Part shown: positions 17,616 to 26,471 of the stretch, in pieces
Numbering within the stretch: the stretch's first letter is position 1
Layout of the letters: each line of letters starts with the position of its first letter
DNA from: Sporosarcina sp. P13
GTDB lineage: Bacteria > Bacillota > Bacilli > Bacillales_A > Planococcaceae
NCBI RefSeq assembly: GCF_002743055.1
Contig: NZ_PDYM01000003.1
Location: forward strand, 62,001 to 126,000
DNA: 64,000 bases
Direction of reading: 5' to 3'
Made by a program: the position numbers and the translations under genes
The notes under the pieces: model-generated
What the model saw: the letters and a program-made list of their open reading frames with translations, nothing else
Databases searched by the model: none
Told to the model about the DNA's origin: nothing

Positions 17616-19232
17616 ATGGCATCGAATTTAATTAAAGGAACAGCCATTTTGACGATTGGTTTGTTTCTATCAAAAGCACTTGGTTTACTTTATGTTATTC
17701 CTTTTTATGCGATTGTAGGAGAGAAAAGTGTCGGTCTCTATCAATACGCGTACATACCTTATAATCTAGCATTGGCGGTGGCTGTTTCGGGTGCTCCACT
17801 AGCGATTTCGAAATTTGTTTCGAAATATAACGCACTCGGAGATTATGCGACCGGTCGGAAATTGATGAAGTCCGGTATGATCATCATGTCGTTGACTGGT
17901 TTCTTATCATTTCTAGCCTTATTTTTCTTAGCGGATCCCATCGCTGGACTCGTCATTAAAGATGATGAGCAAATATTCACTGTACAAGATATCGCTACAG
18001 TTATACGTTGGGTCAGCTTCGCCTTGTTAGCTGTTCCGTTACTAAGTATCGGACGAGGCTTTTTACAAGGGTATCAAAAATTTGAACCGACATCCGTTTC
18101 TCAATTAATTGAACAGATTGTGCGGATTATCGTAGTACTGGTCGGGGCGTATGTAGTAGTCAATGTACTAGACTTGTCTCCACGAATTGCCGTTCAATTT
18201 GCGGTGTTCGCTGCGTTTATCGGAGCACTTGCGGGACTTTGGAGTTTGTATTACTATTGGAAGAAATATCAAGACGAATTTAATTATTTATTATCGAATA
18301 GTCCGCCTGCAAGTTCGGTGTCACTACGTCAAATGTATACCGAAGTATTTGCCTATGTATTACCGTTCGTTTTAGTCGGCACGATTAATCCACTTTATCA
18401 ATTTGTCGATATGGTGACGTTCAATGGCGCGATGAAGTCTATCGGCTTAGCTAGTGTGTCGGATTTATATTTGACGAAGCTGAACTTTTTGACACATAAA
18501 GTCGTAATGATTCCCGTGATGGTGGCAACTGGTTTTTCAATGGCACTTATTTCGATTATTACGAAAGACTATACGACGAATAATCAAAAAGGTATTACGC
18601 GGTCACTTGATCAGACATATCAAATTATGTTGTTTTTGACTATTCCTATGGTCAGTGGCTTGATCGTTCTAAACAGTGAAATTTATCAATTCTTATATGA
18701 ATACGATGTAGCGGGAGCAAGTGTGCTTGCATCCTATGCACCCGTTGCTATTTTGTTTGCAATGTTTACGGTAACGGCTGCGATTTTACAAGGGATTGAT
18801 CATCATAAATGGATCGTCTTCACGTCATTACTTGGCTTATTAATTAAAATGGTCATTAATATTCCGCTTATCACGATGTTTGAGACGAATGGTGCCATCC
18901 TAGCTACAGCGATTGGTTATTCAGTAGCGGTGGTGATTAACTTGGTCGTCATTAAGAAGGCGATGAACTATAAGTCTGACATGGTTATTAAACGCTTGTT
19001 CCTAATTCTATCTTTCAATGCAGTCATGTTTGTAGGGGTCTGGTTGACGAATAAAGGACTGAATATGCTACATATACCAGTCGGTCGTTGGCAAGCATTA
19101 CTGTATGTCATGATCGGTGCATTTGTAGGTATGGTTATTTATGGGGTTTTAGCTTTCAAATCAGGATTAGCACAACAATTATTCGGAGATCGTCTAACAA
19201 GAATAGCACGACGCTTCGGCTTGGGAGGGTAA
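17616..19232 (+). CDS. ytgP: Polysaccharide/lipid II flippase-like MOP-family protein YtgP
   Basis: A 538-residue integral membrane protein with about 14 hydrophobic segments and the MOP/PST pattern (LTIGLFLSKALGLLYVIPFY at the start). B. subtilis YtgP (MurJ) is one of two lipid II flippases, so a role in peptidoglycan precursor export is likely; SpoVB-type relatives serve the spore cortex. A GGAAGGA site precedes the ATG. Four bases separate it from the pseudouridine synthase gene, so the two are in one operon. Confidence 0.9.
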   Translation: MASNLIKGTAILTIGLFLSKALGLLYVIPFYAIVGEKSVGLYQYAYIPYNLALAVAVSGAPLAISKFVSKYNALGDYATGRKLMKSGMIIMSLTGFLSFLALFFLADPIAGLVIKDDEQIFTVQDIATVIRWVSFALLAVPLLSIGRGFLQGYQKFEPTSVSQLIEQIVRIIVVLVGAYVVVNVLDLSPRIAVQFAVFAAFIGALAGLWSLYYYWKKYQDEFNYLLSNSPPASSVSLRQMYTEVFAYVLPFVLVGTINPLYQFVDMVTFNGAMKSIGLASVSDLYLTKLNFLTHKVVMIPVMVATGFSMALISIITKDYTTNNQKGITRSLDQTYQIMLFLTIPMVSGLIVLNSEIYQFLYEYDVAGASVLASYAPVAILFAMFTVTAAILQGIDHHKWIVFTSLLGLLIKMVINIPLITMFETNGAILATAIGYSVAVVINLVVIKKAMNYKSDMVIKRLFLILSFNAVMFVGVWLTNKGLNMLHIPVGRWQALLYVMIGAFVGMVIYGVLAFKSGLAQQLFGDRLTRIARRFGLGG

Positions 19233-19235
19233 CAA

Positions 19236-19967
19236 ATGAGACTCGATAAATTATTATCCAATACAGGCTACGGCTCAAGAAAAGAAGTACGTCAGATATT
19301 GAAAAAAGGAATGGTCCGCGTGAATGGCTCAGTGGCGAAAGACCCTGCGCTACATGTGGATCCTGAATCAGATACAATATCTTTGTTGGGCGAAGATGTC
19401 ATCTATAGGGAATTCATCTATTTGATGATGCACAAACCGCCTGGCGTATTATCCGCGACGGAAGATAATCGGGATCGGACAGTAGTGGATTTGCTAGGAA
19501 GCGAAGAGAGACATTTTGAGCCATTTCCAGTCGGTCGATTAGATAAGGATACGGAAGGGTTATTGCTTTTGACGAATGACGGCAAACTTGCACATAGTTT
19601 ATTGTCACCTAAAAAAGAAGTACCGAAAACGTATTTTGCGAAAGTGGCGGGGCGTGTAACGGAAGAAGATACGGAGGCATTCTCTCGTGGTGTTATACTT
19701 GATGATGCTTATGAAACGAAGCCGGGTATTTTGAATGTTTTACAGTCCGATGAGATTTCGGAAATCGAACTGACGATTACGGAAGGGAAGTTCCATCAAG
19801 TGAAGCGGATGTTCGAAGCAGTAGGAAAGAAAGTCATTTATCTGAAGCGCTTAACGATGGGCCCACTTGTGTTGGACGAGGACCTGAAGTTAGGGGAGTA
19901 TCGGGAACTTACTGAAAAGGAATTGCAAGCGTTAGTAAAGCTTGACAGTTCCAAGCAAAAAGGCTGA
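19236..19967 (+). CDS. ytzG: 16S rRNA pseudouridine synthase, RsuA family (YtzG)
   Basis: A 243-residue protein. The N-terminal S4 RNA-binding domain occupies residues 1-55, and the RsuA/RluB catalytic domain carries the Asp-containing motif FPVGRLDKDTEGLLLLTNDG. It isomerises a specific uridine in small-subunit rRNA; position 516 (E. coli numbering) is typical. The start has a TTGGGAGGG site. It is directly downstream of ytgP. Confidence 0.93.
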   Translation: MRLDKLLSNTGYGSRKEVRQILKKGMVRVNGSVAKDPALHVDPESDTISLLGEDVIYREFIYLMMHKPPGVLSATEDNRDRTVVDLLGSEERHFEPFPVGRLDKDTEGLLLLTNDGKLAHSLLSPKKEVPKTYFAKVAGRVTEEDTEAFSRGVILDDAYETKPGILNVLQSDEISEIELTITEGKFHQVKRMFEAVGKKVIYLKRLTMGPLVLDEDLKLGEYRELTEKELQALVKLDSSKQKG

Positions 19968-19988
19968 TGCAAAAGCGTCAGCCTTTTT
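19957..19988. terminator. Terminator after ytzG
   Basis: AAAAAGGCTGA pairs with TCAGCCTTTTT. It overlaps the ytzG stop codon and may also serve the convergent ytzE. Confidence 0.87.
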
Positions 19989-20018
19989 ACTTTATAAACT
20001 CATCTATAGGAAGCATAG

Positions 20019-20240
20019 TCAGGAAGGTAATTTCACTTTCTTGGAAGTCGTCGTCCATTCACCGCGGACTGAGTTCTCAATCAATTCATTGTACTCTAAT
20101 ACGTTAAGATCACGTTGAGCCGTTCGTGGAGAGATGTTGAATTCCTCCGCTACATCCTCAGTCGTCACCTTACCGTTATCCCGAATGAACAGATAGACAT
20201 CTTTGATACGAATTAACATGCGATCGGTAGCTGGGTTCAT
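20019..20240 (-). CDS. ytzE: Short DeoR-type helix-turn-helix protein (YtzE-like)
   Basis: A 73-residue protein that is only the DNA-binding domain of the DeoR family (VTTEDVAEEFNISPRTAQRD, then LNVLEYNELIE). The sugar-phosphate-binding domain of full DeoR regulators is missing. This is how B. subtilis YtzE looks, so it is not a truncation artefact. It sits between ytzG and dat, as in B. subtilis. Its targets are unknown; the divergent dat gene is the obvious candidate. Confidence 0.82.
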   Translation of the reverse strand: MNPATDRMLIRIKDVYLFIRDNGKVTTEDVAEEFNISPRTAQRDLNVLEYNELIENSVRGEWTTTSKKVKLPS

Positions 20241-20553
20241 CTAAGAAACCACTCCTTCATCTTCATATTTTGACACCAACATTGCAAAAGAAGACTGCTG
20301 GGGTATTCTCTGACATTACCTTTTCTAATTCGCTCCTTATAAATAAGTCATGCCAGAATAGTGAGTTAATTATTCTGACAATAGTAGTATAACTTATTTT
20401 TGGATAAATCGCACATATTTCCGCTTTACTCTTAAATGCCTAATGGAAAAATAGTTTTGCTTTATTTTATCGTTTAAACATGTGAAAATAGAAATAGCGG
20501 AAACTAGCAGGATGAACTGCTCGATGTTTCATAACAAAAGAGGTGATGGGTGT
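20241..20553. promoter_or_regulatory. Divergent control region between ytzE-like gene and dat
   Basis: These 313 AT-rich bases hold a 7-bp inverted repeat (20354-20377), TTATAAATAAG on the ytzE side and no convincing gene. The reading frame of dat stays open up to 20482, but only the 20554 start has a ribosome site. Confidence 0.45.
20354..20377. repeat. 7-bp inverted repeat, possible operator of ytzE/dat
   Basis: CAGAATA and TATTCTG are perfect inverted arms with a 10-bp spacer. They sit in the middle of the divergent region next to a small HTH regulator gene. The operator role is inference. Confidence 0.4.
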
Positions 20554-21441
20554 ATGATCTATTTTAAAGATGGACAATTCCTACAAGAACAACAGATGAA
20601 TCTATCAGTTAACGATCGCGGTTATGCATTTGGCGATGGTGTTTATGAAGTAATAAAAGTGTATGATGGTGTACTCTATACAGCGCAAGAACATTTGGAG
20701 CGTTTCCTTGAAAGTGCAAAGAAGATCCGTATGCCTATACCTTATACGATTGAGCAGCTGACAAACATTGTGCAAAAATTATTGGAAGAAAACCAATTGT
20801 CAGTCGGTCATATATATCTTCAAGTGACACGTGGTGTTGCACCGCGTGCCCACCAATTTCCTGGGCGTGATGTACCGCCGGTGATGATTGGTTATACAGT
20901 AGTTAACCCACGTCCACTTGAATATTTGAAAATGGGTACAGCGATGAAGTCTGTAGAAGATATGCGCTGGCTTCGCTGTGATATTAAAAGTTTAAATTTA
21001 TTAGGTAATGTATTAGCTAAACAAGAAGCGTTAGAACAAGGTTGTCAAGAAGCCTTATTTGTACGTGATGGTCTGGTTCGTGAAGGTTCTGCTTCCAATG
21101 TATTTGGCATTAAGGACGGTATATTACATACGCATCCTGCGAATAATTACATTTTAAATGGTATTACGCGTCGTGTTGTCTTGCAATTAGCTAAACATTT
21201 AGCTATTCCAGTAGAAGAAAAAGAATTTACGTTAGCTGAGGCACTCGCGATGGATGAGTTTTTCTTCACATCTACTAATGCCGAAATTACTCCTGTCATA
21301 ACAATTGATGAAAAGCAGATAGGAGAAGGTGTGCCAGGTCCCCTTACTCGAAAGCTACAAAGTGCATTTGATGAGCAGATTCCTATGTTAGTTGCGGCTG
21401 GTAATGCTAAGGAAAGAGAATCAAATGGCCCAGCTAGTTAA
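20554..21441 (+). CDS. dat: D-alanine (D-amino acid) aminotransferase
   Basis: A 295-residue class IV PLP aminotransferase. NDRGYAFGDGVYEVIKVYDG near the start and DIKSLNLLGNVLAKQEA with the PLP lysine (about residue 146) are typical of D-amino acid transaminases, which make D-glutamate/D-alanine for the cell wall. The ATG at 20554 follows AGAGGTGATG. An open frame back to 20482 adds a non-family segment. It overlaps the following NERD-domain gene by 17 bp. Confidence 0.93.
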   Translation: MIYFKDGQFLQEQQMNLSVNDRGYAFGDGVYEVIKVYDGVLYTAQEHLERFLESAKKIRMPIPYTIEQLTNIVQKLLEENQLSVGHIYLQVTRGVAPRAHQFPGRDVPPVMIGYTVVNPRPLEYLKMGTAMKSVEDMRWLRCDIKSLNLLGNVLAKQEALEQGCQEALFVRDGLVREGSASNVFGIKDGILHTHPANNYILNGITRRVVLQLAKHLAIPVEEKEFTLAEALAMDEFFFTSTNAEITPVITIDEKQIGEGVPGPLTRKLQSAFDEQIPMLVAAGNAKERESNGPAS

Positions 21442-22384
21442 GCTAGTCGATTACATTTCTCGATATGAGAACGACTTAACACGATACCCTACACAATTCA
21501 TCCGTTTGAAACGTTATCAATGGAAGCGTGTAAAAAACCAGTGGGAGCATGGTTTTGATCTTTATGCTGAACAAACAGCAATGGAACCGGAAAACTTAAA
21601 AGAAAATAGCAAATGGTATTCTATGTTATTTACTAAATGGCGCAAACCTCGACCGCAAGAAGGTAAGGTACCATCAACTGACGAAGGTGAGAAGTTAGAG
21701 GAGGATCTGGGTTTTGAAGCGCCGCTTACTAGAAGAGACACAAGCCTAGAGCAACTTAAAAAATCCTATACCGATCAACTATTTCAGTTCCAATTAAAAT
21801 GGGCGAGTTCAACGTTGTACGATCGATCGCGCGTGGATGCTAAGTTTTTCTCTGATACACTATTGAAGCAGTTGGTGATTCGTTTACCAGATAGTTTTTT
21901 GCTGTTTTATTATCCGATTGTCAAAGTGAATAAAGCGCCTGTTGAATTAGATATTGTTCTTCTTGCACCAACTACATGCTATTGCATCACGGTCCTGGAA
22001 GATGAACGGATGGCGGCTTATATTGGAAGTGGCGATCGATTTTGGCTGAAGAGGGTTGGAGAAACTGTGGTGAAGGTGCTAAATCCGACGATTGCACTAA
22101 GTCGAATGGAGAAAGTTGTTAATTCCTATTTCAAAGCGGCAAAAGTAGATTTGCCAATTAAAAAGGTGATTATTTCGAGAAATGGCTATATTGATTATTC
22201 AGGTATACCATATGAGATTACAACGATTGACAAAAAAAAATATGATGACTGGTTAGCAAAACTTAGCAGTAATCCAAGTCCGATGAAACATACACAATTT
22301 AAGGCAGCGCAAGCTATTTTAAATCATACACAAACAATCGCAATGAGTCGGTTATTTGATACGGAAGAGCCGGTAGGCGAATAA
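21425..22384 (+). CDS. NERD domain-containing protein
   Basis: A 319-residue protein with no signal peptide. The central part (about 120-260) resembles the NERD nuclease-related fold (LLKQLVIRLPDSFLLFY, APVELDIVLL, CYCITVLEDE). NERD domains share the endonuclease-like core, but cleavage is rarely shown. The ATG at 21425 has an AAGGAAAGAG site; the upstream in-frame start at 21392 does not. It overlaps dat and precedes trmB by 34 bp. The function is unknown and the family call is moderate. Confidence 0.7.
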   Translation: MAQLVKLVDYISRYENDLTRYPTQFIRLKRYQWKRVKNQWEHGFDLYAEQTAMEPENLKENSKWYSMLFTKWRKPRPQEGKVPSTDEGEKLEEDLGFEAPLTRRDTSLEQLKKSYTDQLFQFQLKWASSTLYDRSRVDAKFFSDTLLKQLVIRLPDSFLLFYYPIVKVNKAPVELDIVLLAPTTCYCITVLEDERMAAYIGSGDRFWLKRVGETVVKVLNPTIALSRMEKVVNSYFKAAKVDLPIKKVIISRNGYIDYSGIPYEITTIDKKKYDDWLAKLSSNPSPMKHTQFKAAQAILNHTQTIAMSRLFDTEEPVGE

Positions 22385-22418
22385 AATAATTTAAGGATAA
22401 AGAGAGAGTGTACTAATT

Positions 22419-23066
22419 ATGCGTTTACGAAACAAACCATGGGCGAAGGATTTCATGGCAGAACATCCTGACATGTTAATATTGAATCCGGAAGATAAAA
22501 AAGGTCAATGGGCAAAAGAATTTGGAAATGAAGCGCCAATCCACATTGAGGTAGGAACAGGTAAAGGTCAATTTATCATTGGAATGGCACTTGCTAACCC
22601 ATCTGTTAACTATATTGGTATCGAACATTTCGATAATGTCGTAGTCTCTGCTTTAGAGAAAGCAATTGATTCAGATAAGCCAGCTAATCTTCGACTGTTA
22701 CGTTTTAATGGTGAAGATTTGGCGTCGGTTTTTGCAGATGCAGAGATTGATCGGGTCTATTTGAACTTCTCTGATCCATGGCCCAAATTGCGTCATGAAA
22801 AACGTCGGCTGACACATGCAAGATTTTTAGAGAAGTATGAAGGTGTTTTGAAGCCGGGTGGAGAAATTCATTTTAAGACAGATAATCGTTCACTGTTCGA
22901 ATATTCACTTCGTTCACTTACTGATTATGGCATGAAATTACTATCGGTTTCTTTAGATTTACATGCGAACATGCCTGAAGACAATATTTTAACTGAATAT
23001 GAAGAAAAGTTCTCAAGCAAAGGACAACCGATTTATCGACTTGAGGCGCAGTATCAAGTGAAGTAA
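22419..23066 (+). CDS. trmB: tRNA (guanine-N7-)-methyltransferase
   Basis: A 215-residue SAM-dependent methyltransferase that makes m7G46 in tRNA. It begins MRLRNKPWA, has the SAM loop [16 protein letters not shown], the family motif [17 protein letters not shown], and ends [12 protein letters not shown]... as expected. The length is normal. The gene order dat/NERD-trmB-ytnP resembles the B. subtilis trmB-ytnP neighbourhood. Confidence 0.97.
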   Translation: MRLRNKPWAKDFMAEHPDMLILNPEDKKGQWAKEFGNEAPIHIEVGTGKGQFIIGMALANPSVNYIGIEHFDNVVVSALEKAIDSDKPANLRLLRFNGEDLASVFADAEIDRVYLNFSDPWPKLRHEKRRLTHARFLEKYEGVLKPGGEIHFKTDNRSLFEYSLRSLTDYGMKLLSVSLDLHANMPEDNILTEYEEKFSSKGQPIYRLEAQYQVK

Positions 23067-23094
23067 GCACCTTTCCACTGATGAGAGTTTTAGT

Positions 23095-23130
23095 AGACGT
23101 GCTCCTTAGGTAAAACTAAGGAATACGTCT
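23095..23130 (+). repeat. Stem-loop between trmB and ytnP
   Basis: AGACGT + CCTTAG pair with CTAAGG + ACGTCT around a 6-base loop. There is no T run after it, so it is not a typical terminator; it may protect the trmB mRNA end or act with the adjacent cre box. Confidence 0.5.
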
Positions 23131-23143
23131 ATAAGTCAAATGA

Positions 23144-23158
23144 TTGTAAGCGTTAACA
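23144..23158 (+). promoter_or_regulatory. cre box (CcpA site) upstream of ytnP
   Basis: TTGTAAGCGTTAACA matches the strict B. subtilis cre consensus TGWAARCGYTWNCW at every position. It overlaps the candidate -35 (TTGTAA 23144-23149) of a promoter with -10 TATACT at 23168-23173 (18-bp spacer). CcpA binding there would block RNA polymerase. Confidence 0.78.
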
Positions 23159-23276
23159 GTCTATGTGTATACTTGCTTTTATACATAACTACCATTGTTT
23201 ATATGCTTTATCTTTCTAAAACTATTTTTTTGGTGTGTAGGAACATTGAAAACTAGGAATGTCGGGAGGAATTAAT

Positions 23277-24122
23277 TTGGATCAATTAACTTTTCATGGA
23301 ATGAAATTAACATGGCTTGACGGTGGCGTGAACTATTTGGATGGAGGCACGATGTTCGGTGTTGTACCGAAAGCTTTGTGGTCAAGACGATATGAAGCAG
23401 ATGAAAACAACTTGATTGAGCTTCGAACGGACCCGATTCTTATTCAATATCAAGACAAAAATGTATTGATTGATTCAGGAATTGGTAAAGGTAAATTAGA
23501 CGAAAAAAAGAAACGTAACTTAGGTGTTCGTGCAGAAACACGTGTAGAAGAAAGTTTGGAAGAACTAGGCTTAACACCGAAAGATATCGATATCATTTTA
23601 ATGTCCCATCTACATAACGATCACGCGGCAGGCTTAACACAGTGGGAAGGCGATCAACTAGTTTCTGTATTCCCTAATGCTACGATCTACACATCCAAAG
23701 TAGAGTGGGATGAAATGAGAGAGCCGAATATTCGCTCACGCAACACATATTGGACGGAAAACTGGGAGCCTATTCAAGCGCAGGTCAAAACGTTCGAGGA
23801 TGAACTCGAAATCATGCCTGGCGTGAAAATGATCCATACAGGCGGTCATAGTGACGGACATTGCGTCATTACACTAGATCAAGAGGGCGAGACGTTGATT
23901 CATATGGCGGATATTATGCCCACACATGCCCACACGAATCCACTATGGGTGCTTGCATACGACGACTACCCAATGGACTCTATTTTTGCAAAAGAACGCA
24001 TCATGAAAGAAGCGTTACCAAACAACTACGGCTTTATCTTCTACCACGATGCGGTGTACCGCATGGCGAAATTTAGTGAAGACGGCAAGAAAATCGTAGA
24101 AAGTTTAGAGCGGACAAGATAA
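23277..24122 (+). CDS. ytnP: MBL-fold metallohydrolase YtnP (lactonase-like)
   Basis: A 281-residue metallo-beta-lactamase-fold enzyme. The dinuclear zinc motif is [11 protein letters not shown], with further ligands in HTGGHSDGH and the late aspartate in HMADI. B. subtilis YtnP has been described as quorum-quenching (lactone-degrading). The TTG at 23277 has a perfect GGAGG seven bases upstream and gives the B. subtilis length; the in-frame ATG at 23259 sits before that site. A cre box upstream suggests carbon catabolite control. Confidence 0.87.
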   Translation: MDQLTFHGMKLTWLDGGVNYLDGGTMFGVVPKALWSRRYEADENNLIELRTDPILIQYQDKNVLIDSGIGKGKLDEKKKRNLGVRAETRVEESLEELGLTPKDIDIILMSHLHNDHAAGLTQWEGDQLVSVFPNATIYTSKVEWDEMREPNIRSRNTYWTENWEPIQAQVKTFEDELEIMPGVKMIHTGGHSDGHCVITLDQEGETLIHMADIMPTHAHTNPLWVLAYDDYPMDSIFAKERIMKEALPNNYGFIFYHDAVYRMAKFSEDGKKIVESLERTR

Positions 24123-24128
24123 AAAACG

Positions 24129-24158
24129 AAGGACACGTCATAGTTGGCGTGTCCTTTT
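24129..24158 (+). terminator. Terminator after ytnP
   Basis: AAGGACACG pairs with CGTGTCCTT, followed by TT. It starts 7 bases after the stop. Confidence 0.82.
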
Positions 24159-24200
24159 AAGGATAGGGATTTCCAATACTTCATTCTTTTGTAGCAATCT

Positions 24201-24231
24201 AAAAGGACCCGTCAGTAGCTGACGGGTCCTT
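24201..24231 (-). terminator. Terminator of the PepSY-like gene
   Basis: AAGGACCCGTCAG and CTGACGGGTCCTT are perfect inverted arms. On the minus strand the hairpin is followed by a T run. Confidence 0.85.
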
Positions 24232-24245
24232 GATTGATGTTTGGA

Positions 24246-24560
24246 TTATTGACGAATTAACTCCACGACCGTACCTGTTTTTGAATCTGCTGCAAATTCG
24301 TATTGCTCTAATTTACCATCTTTCATACGAGAAACGCCTCCGCGGTAGACGTCCATAGAAATCACATGATTTGTGTACGGTTCTGGCTTCATTACGATCC
24401 ATGAACCATCTATTGGACCTTCTTCTTTAAACGCGTCTTTTACTTTTTTCAATACGTTGTCCGCAGGTACTTCTTCATTAAATCTGTTAAATGCTTCATT
24501 TACTACTATTCCTGCAGCAACCCCGGTTAAAATGCCAGCTAAAAATTCTTTTAATCTCAT
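24246..24560 (-). CDS. Small PepSY-like membrane-anchored protein (YtzB-like)
   Basis: A 104-residue protein with an N-terminal hydrophobic segment (FLAGILTGVAAGIVVNEAF), then a soluble part ending YEFAADSKTGTVVELIRQ, the C-terminal hallmark of PepSY repeats. The ATG at 24560 has an AAGGAG site. It lies next to ytoP, as ytzB does in B. subtilis. PepSY domains are thought to modulate extracellular proteases; no direct role is visible here. Confidence 0.72.
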   Translation of the reverse strand: MRLKEFLAGILTGVAAGIVVNEAFNRFNEEVPADNVLKKVKDAFKEEGPIDGSWIVMKPEPYTNHVISMDVYRGGVSRMKDGKLEQYEFAADSKTGTVVELIRQ

Positions 24561-24771
24561 AGTTAATTGCAGCTCCTTCGCAAAACATTTCTTATAGTGT
24601 ACCATAGATTAAAAGAGCTTGGCGATTCATATGTCTTTCCTAAATGTCTGTTTCGCGAGGTTCTGCGGTACACTGGGATTGTGGTTATGTAGTTCGGGGG
24701 TCTAATTAGTTTTCATCTGTTTGGCATACCGATATAATACAAGAGGACAGTATAAAAAGTGAGGGGTTTGT

Positions 24772-25845
24772 ATGAAAAAAGAAACATTGGATTTATTTCG
24801 TACGTTGACAGAACTACCGGGCGCACCTGGGAATGAATATCGCGTGCGGGCTTTTATGCGTGAACAACTAGCGCAGAACTCTGATGAAATCATACAAGAT
24901 GGTCTGGGCGGAGTGTTTGGTGTACGACGCGGTAAGGAAGACCAACCGAAAATTATGGTTGCAGGTCATATGGATGAAGTTGGCTTTATGGTGACGGGTA
25001 TTACGGATAACGGTATGCTACGTTTTCAGCCTCTAGGTGGGTGGTGGAATCAAGTCTTGCTTGCACAGCGCGTACAAATCATTGCGGAAAAAGAAACGAT
25101 ACCGGGTGTAATTGGTTCTATACCTCCTCATTTATTGAGTGATGCGGAACGCGCGAAACCAATGGATATTAAAAACATGCTTATTGATGTAGGTGCAGAC
25201 GATAAGGCAGACGCTGAAAGTTTTGGAATTCGTCCGGGACAGCAGATTTTACCGATTTGTCCATTTACCCCAATGGCGAATGCCAAAAAGATTATGGCGA
25301 AAGCATGGGATAATCGCTATGGTTGTGGCTTAGCAATCGAACTCTTACAAGAAGTGAAAAACGACACACTCCCGAATACACTTTATTCAGGTGCAACGGT
25401 TATGGAAGAAGTTGGACTACGTGGTGCACAAACGGCGGCCAGAATGATTGATCCAGATCTATTTTTCGCTTTGGATGCTAGCCCTGCAAATGATGCTAGT
25501 GGCAATAAACAAGAGTTTGGTCAGTTAGGGAAAGGTGCATTGCTTCGCATCATGGACCGCTCAATGGTCACTCATCGCGGCATGCGTGAATTCATTCTCG
25601 ATATGGCGGAAACGCATAAGGTACCGTACCAATACTTTGTCTCCCAAGGAGGCACTGATGCGGGCCAAGTACATGTAGCGAATGAAGGGGTACCGAGTGC
25701 GGTCATTGGGATTTGTTCACGTTATATCCATACAGCGGCATCGATTATTCATACGGATGATTATGCAGCAGCGAAAGAACTGATTGTTCATTTAGTAAAA
25801 GCATGCGATAAAACAACAGTCGAAACGATAAAACAAAATAGCTAA
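24772..25845 (+). CDS. ytoP: M42 family metallopeptidase (glutamyl/leucyl aminopeptidase-like)
   Basis: A 357-residue cytosolic aminopeptidase. Metal ligands and catalytic residues are recognisable: [11 protein letters not shown], the Asp in [18 protein letters not shown] and FALDAS, with a late His in SRYIHTAAS. It probably forms the tetrahedral TET-type complex and trims peptides. The start follows GTGAGGGG. Gene position next to ytzB-like and ytp genes matches B. subtilis ytoP. Confidence 0.93.
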   Translation: MKKETLDLFRTLTELPGAPGNEYRVRAFMREQLAQNSDEIIQDGLGGVFGVRRGKEDQPKIMVAGHMDEVGFMVTGITDNGMLRFQPLGGWWNQVLLAQRVQIIAEKETIPGVIGSIPPHLLSDAERAKPMDIKNMLIDVGADDKADAESFGIRPGQQILPICPFTPMANAKKIMAKAWDNRYGCGLAIELLQEVKNDTLPNTLYSGATVMEEVGLRGAQTAARMIDPDLFFALDASPANDASGNKQEFGQLGKGALLRIMDRSMVTHRGMREFILDMAETHKVPYQYFVSQGGTDAGQVHVANEGVPSAVIGICSRYIHTAASIIHTDDYAAAKELIVHLVKACDKTTVETIKQNS

Positions 25846-25872
25846 TGAACATAGTAGAAAAGAGGATACTGA

Positions 25873-26394
25873 ATGAAATTTGTACTAGGCTCAGAAAATC
25901 AGGCAAAACTTCGTGCGGTTATTCGAACGATTGAACGCCATATGGGAAATAGTACGGTTTCTTCAGCAGCTGTTGCCTCGGGTGTCAGTACTCAGCCGAT
26001 AAATGATGAAGAAACGAGACAGGGCGCGATCAACCGTGCTGTTGCAGCGAGCGCCCTGGAACATACATATGGCATCGGACTTGAAGGTGGTGTCCGTATG
26101 ATCGAAGAAACGATGTATTTATGTAATTGGGGTGCACTTGCTACACCGGAAGGTCAGATTTTTACAGCAGCAGGTGCGCAAATTCCGCTACCAGAAGAGT
26201 TGGCTGATGAGATCCGAAGCGGTAAGGAATTAGGTGATGCAGTCGATCAATACTTCAAAAAGCAAAACATTCGTCTCTCAGAAGGGGCGATGGGTATGCT
26301 AACGGCTCAAACGGTTCCTAGAGACGTGTTGTTTGAGCATATTATGCAACTATTGATTGGCCAGTTTCTCTATCATAAAACGTCCCGCAGTTGA
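25873..26394 (+). CDS. DUF84 family protein, inosine/xanthosine triphosphatase-like
   Basis: A 173-residue protein. It begins KFVLGSENQAKLRAV, then has GVSTQPINDEETRQGAINRA and GIGLEGGV, the DUF84/YjjX pattern of non-canonical purine NTP phosphatases that keep ITP/XTP out of nucleic acids. It follows ytoP by 27 bp, probably in one operon. The substrate is inferred from the family. Confidence 0.87.
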   Translation: MKFVLGSENQAKLRAVIRTIERHMGNSTVSSAAVASGVSTQPINDEETRQGAINRAVAASALEHTYGIGLEGGVRMIEETMYLCNWGALATPEGQIFTAAGAQIPLPEELADEIRSGKELGDAVDQYFKKQNIRLSEGAMGMLTAQTVPRDVLFEHIMQLLIGQFLYHKTSRS

Positions 26395-26471
26395 CGATTG
26401 CAATAGCGGTGTCGTGCGATTAGAATAAGACTGATAGAAATTTGTACGGAGTAGAGAAGGGGGGAACCTTT

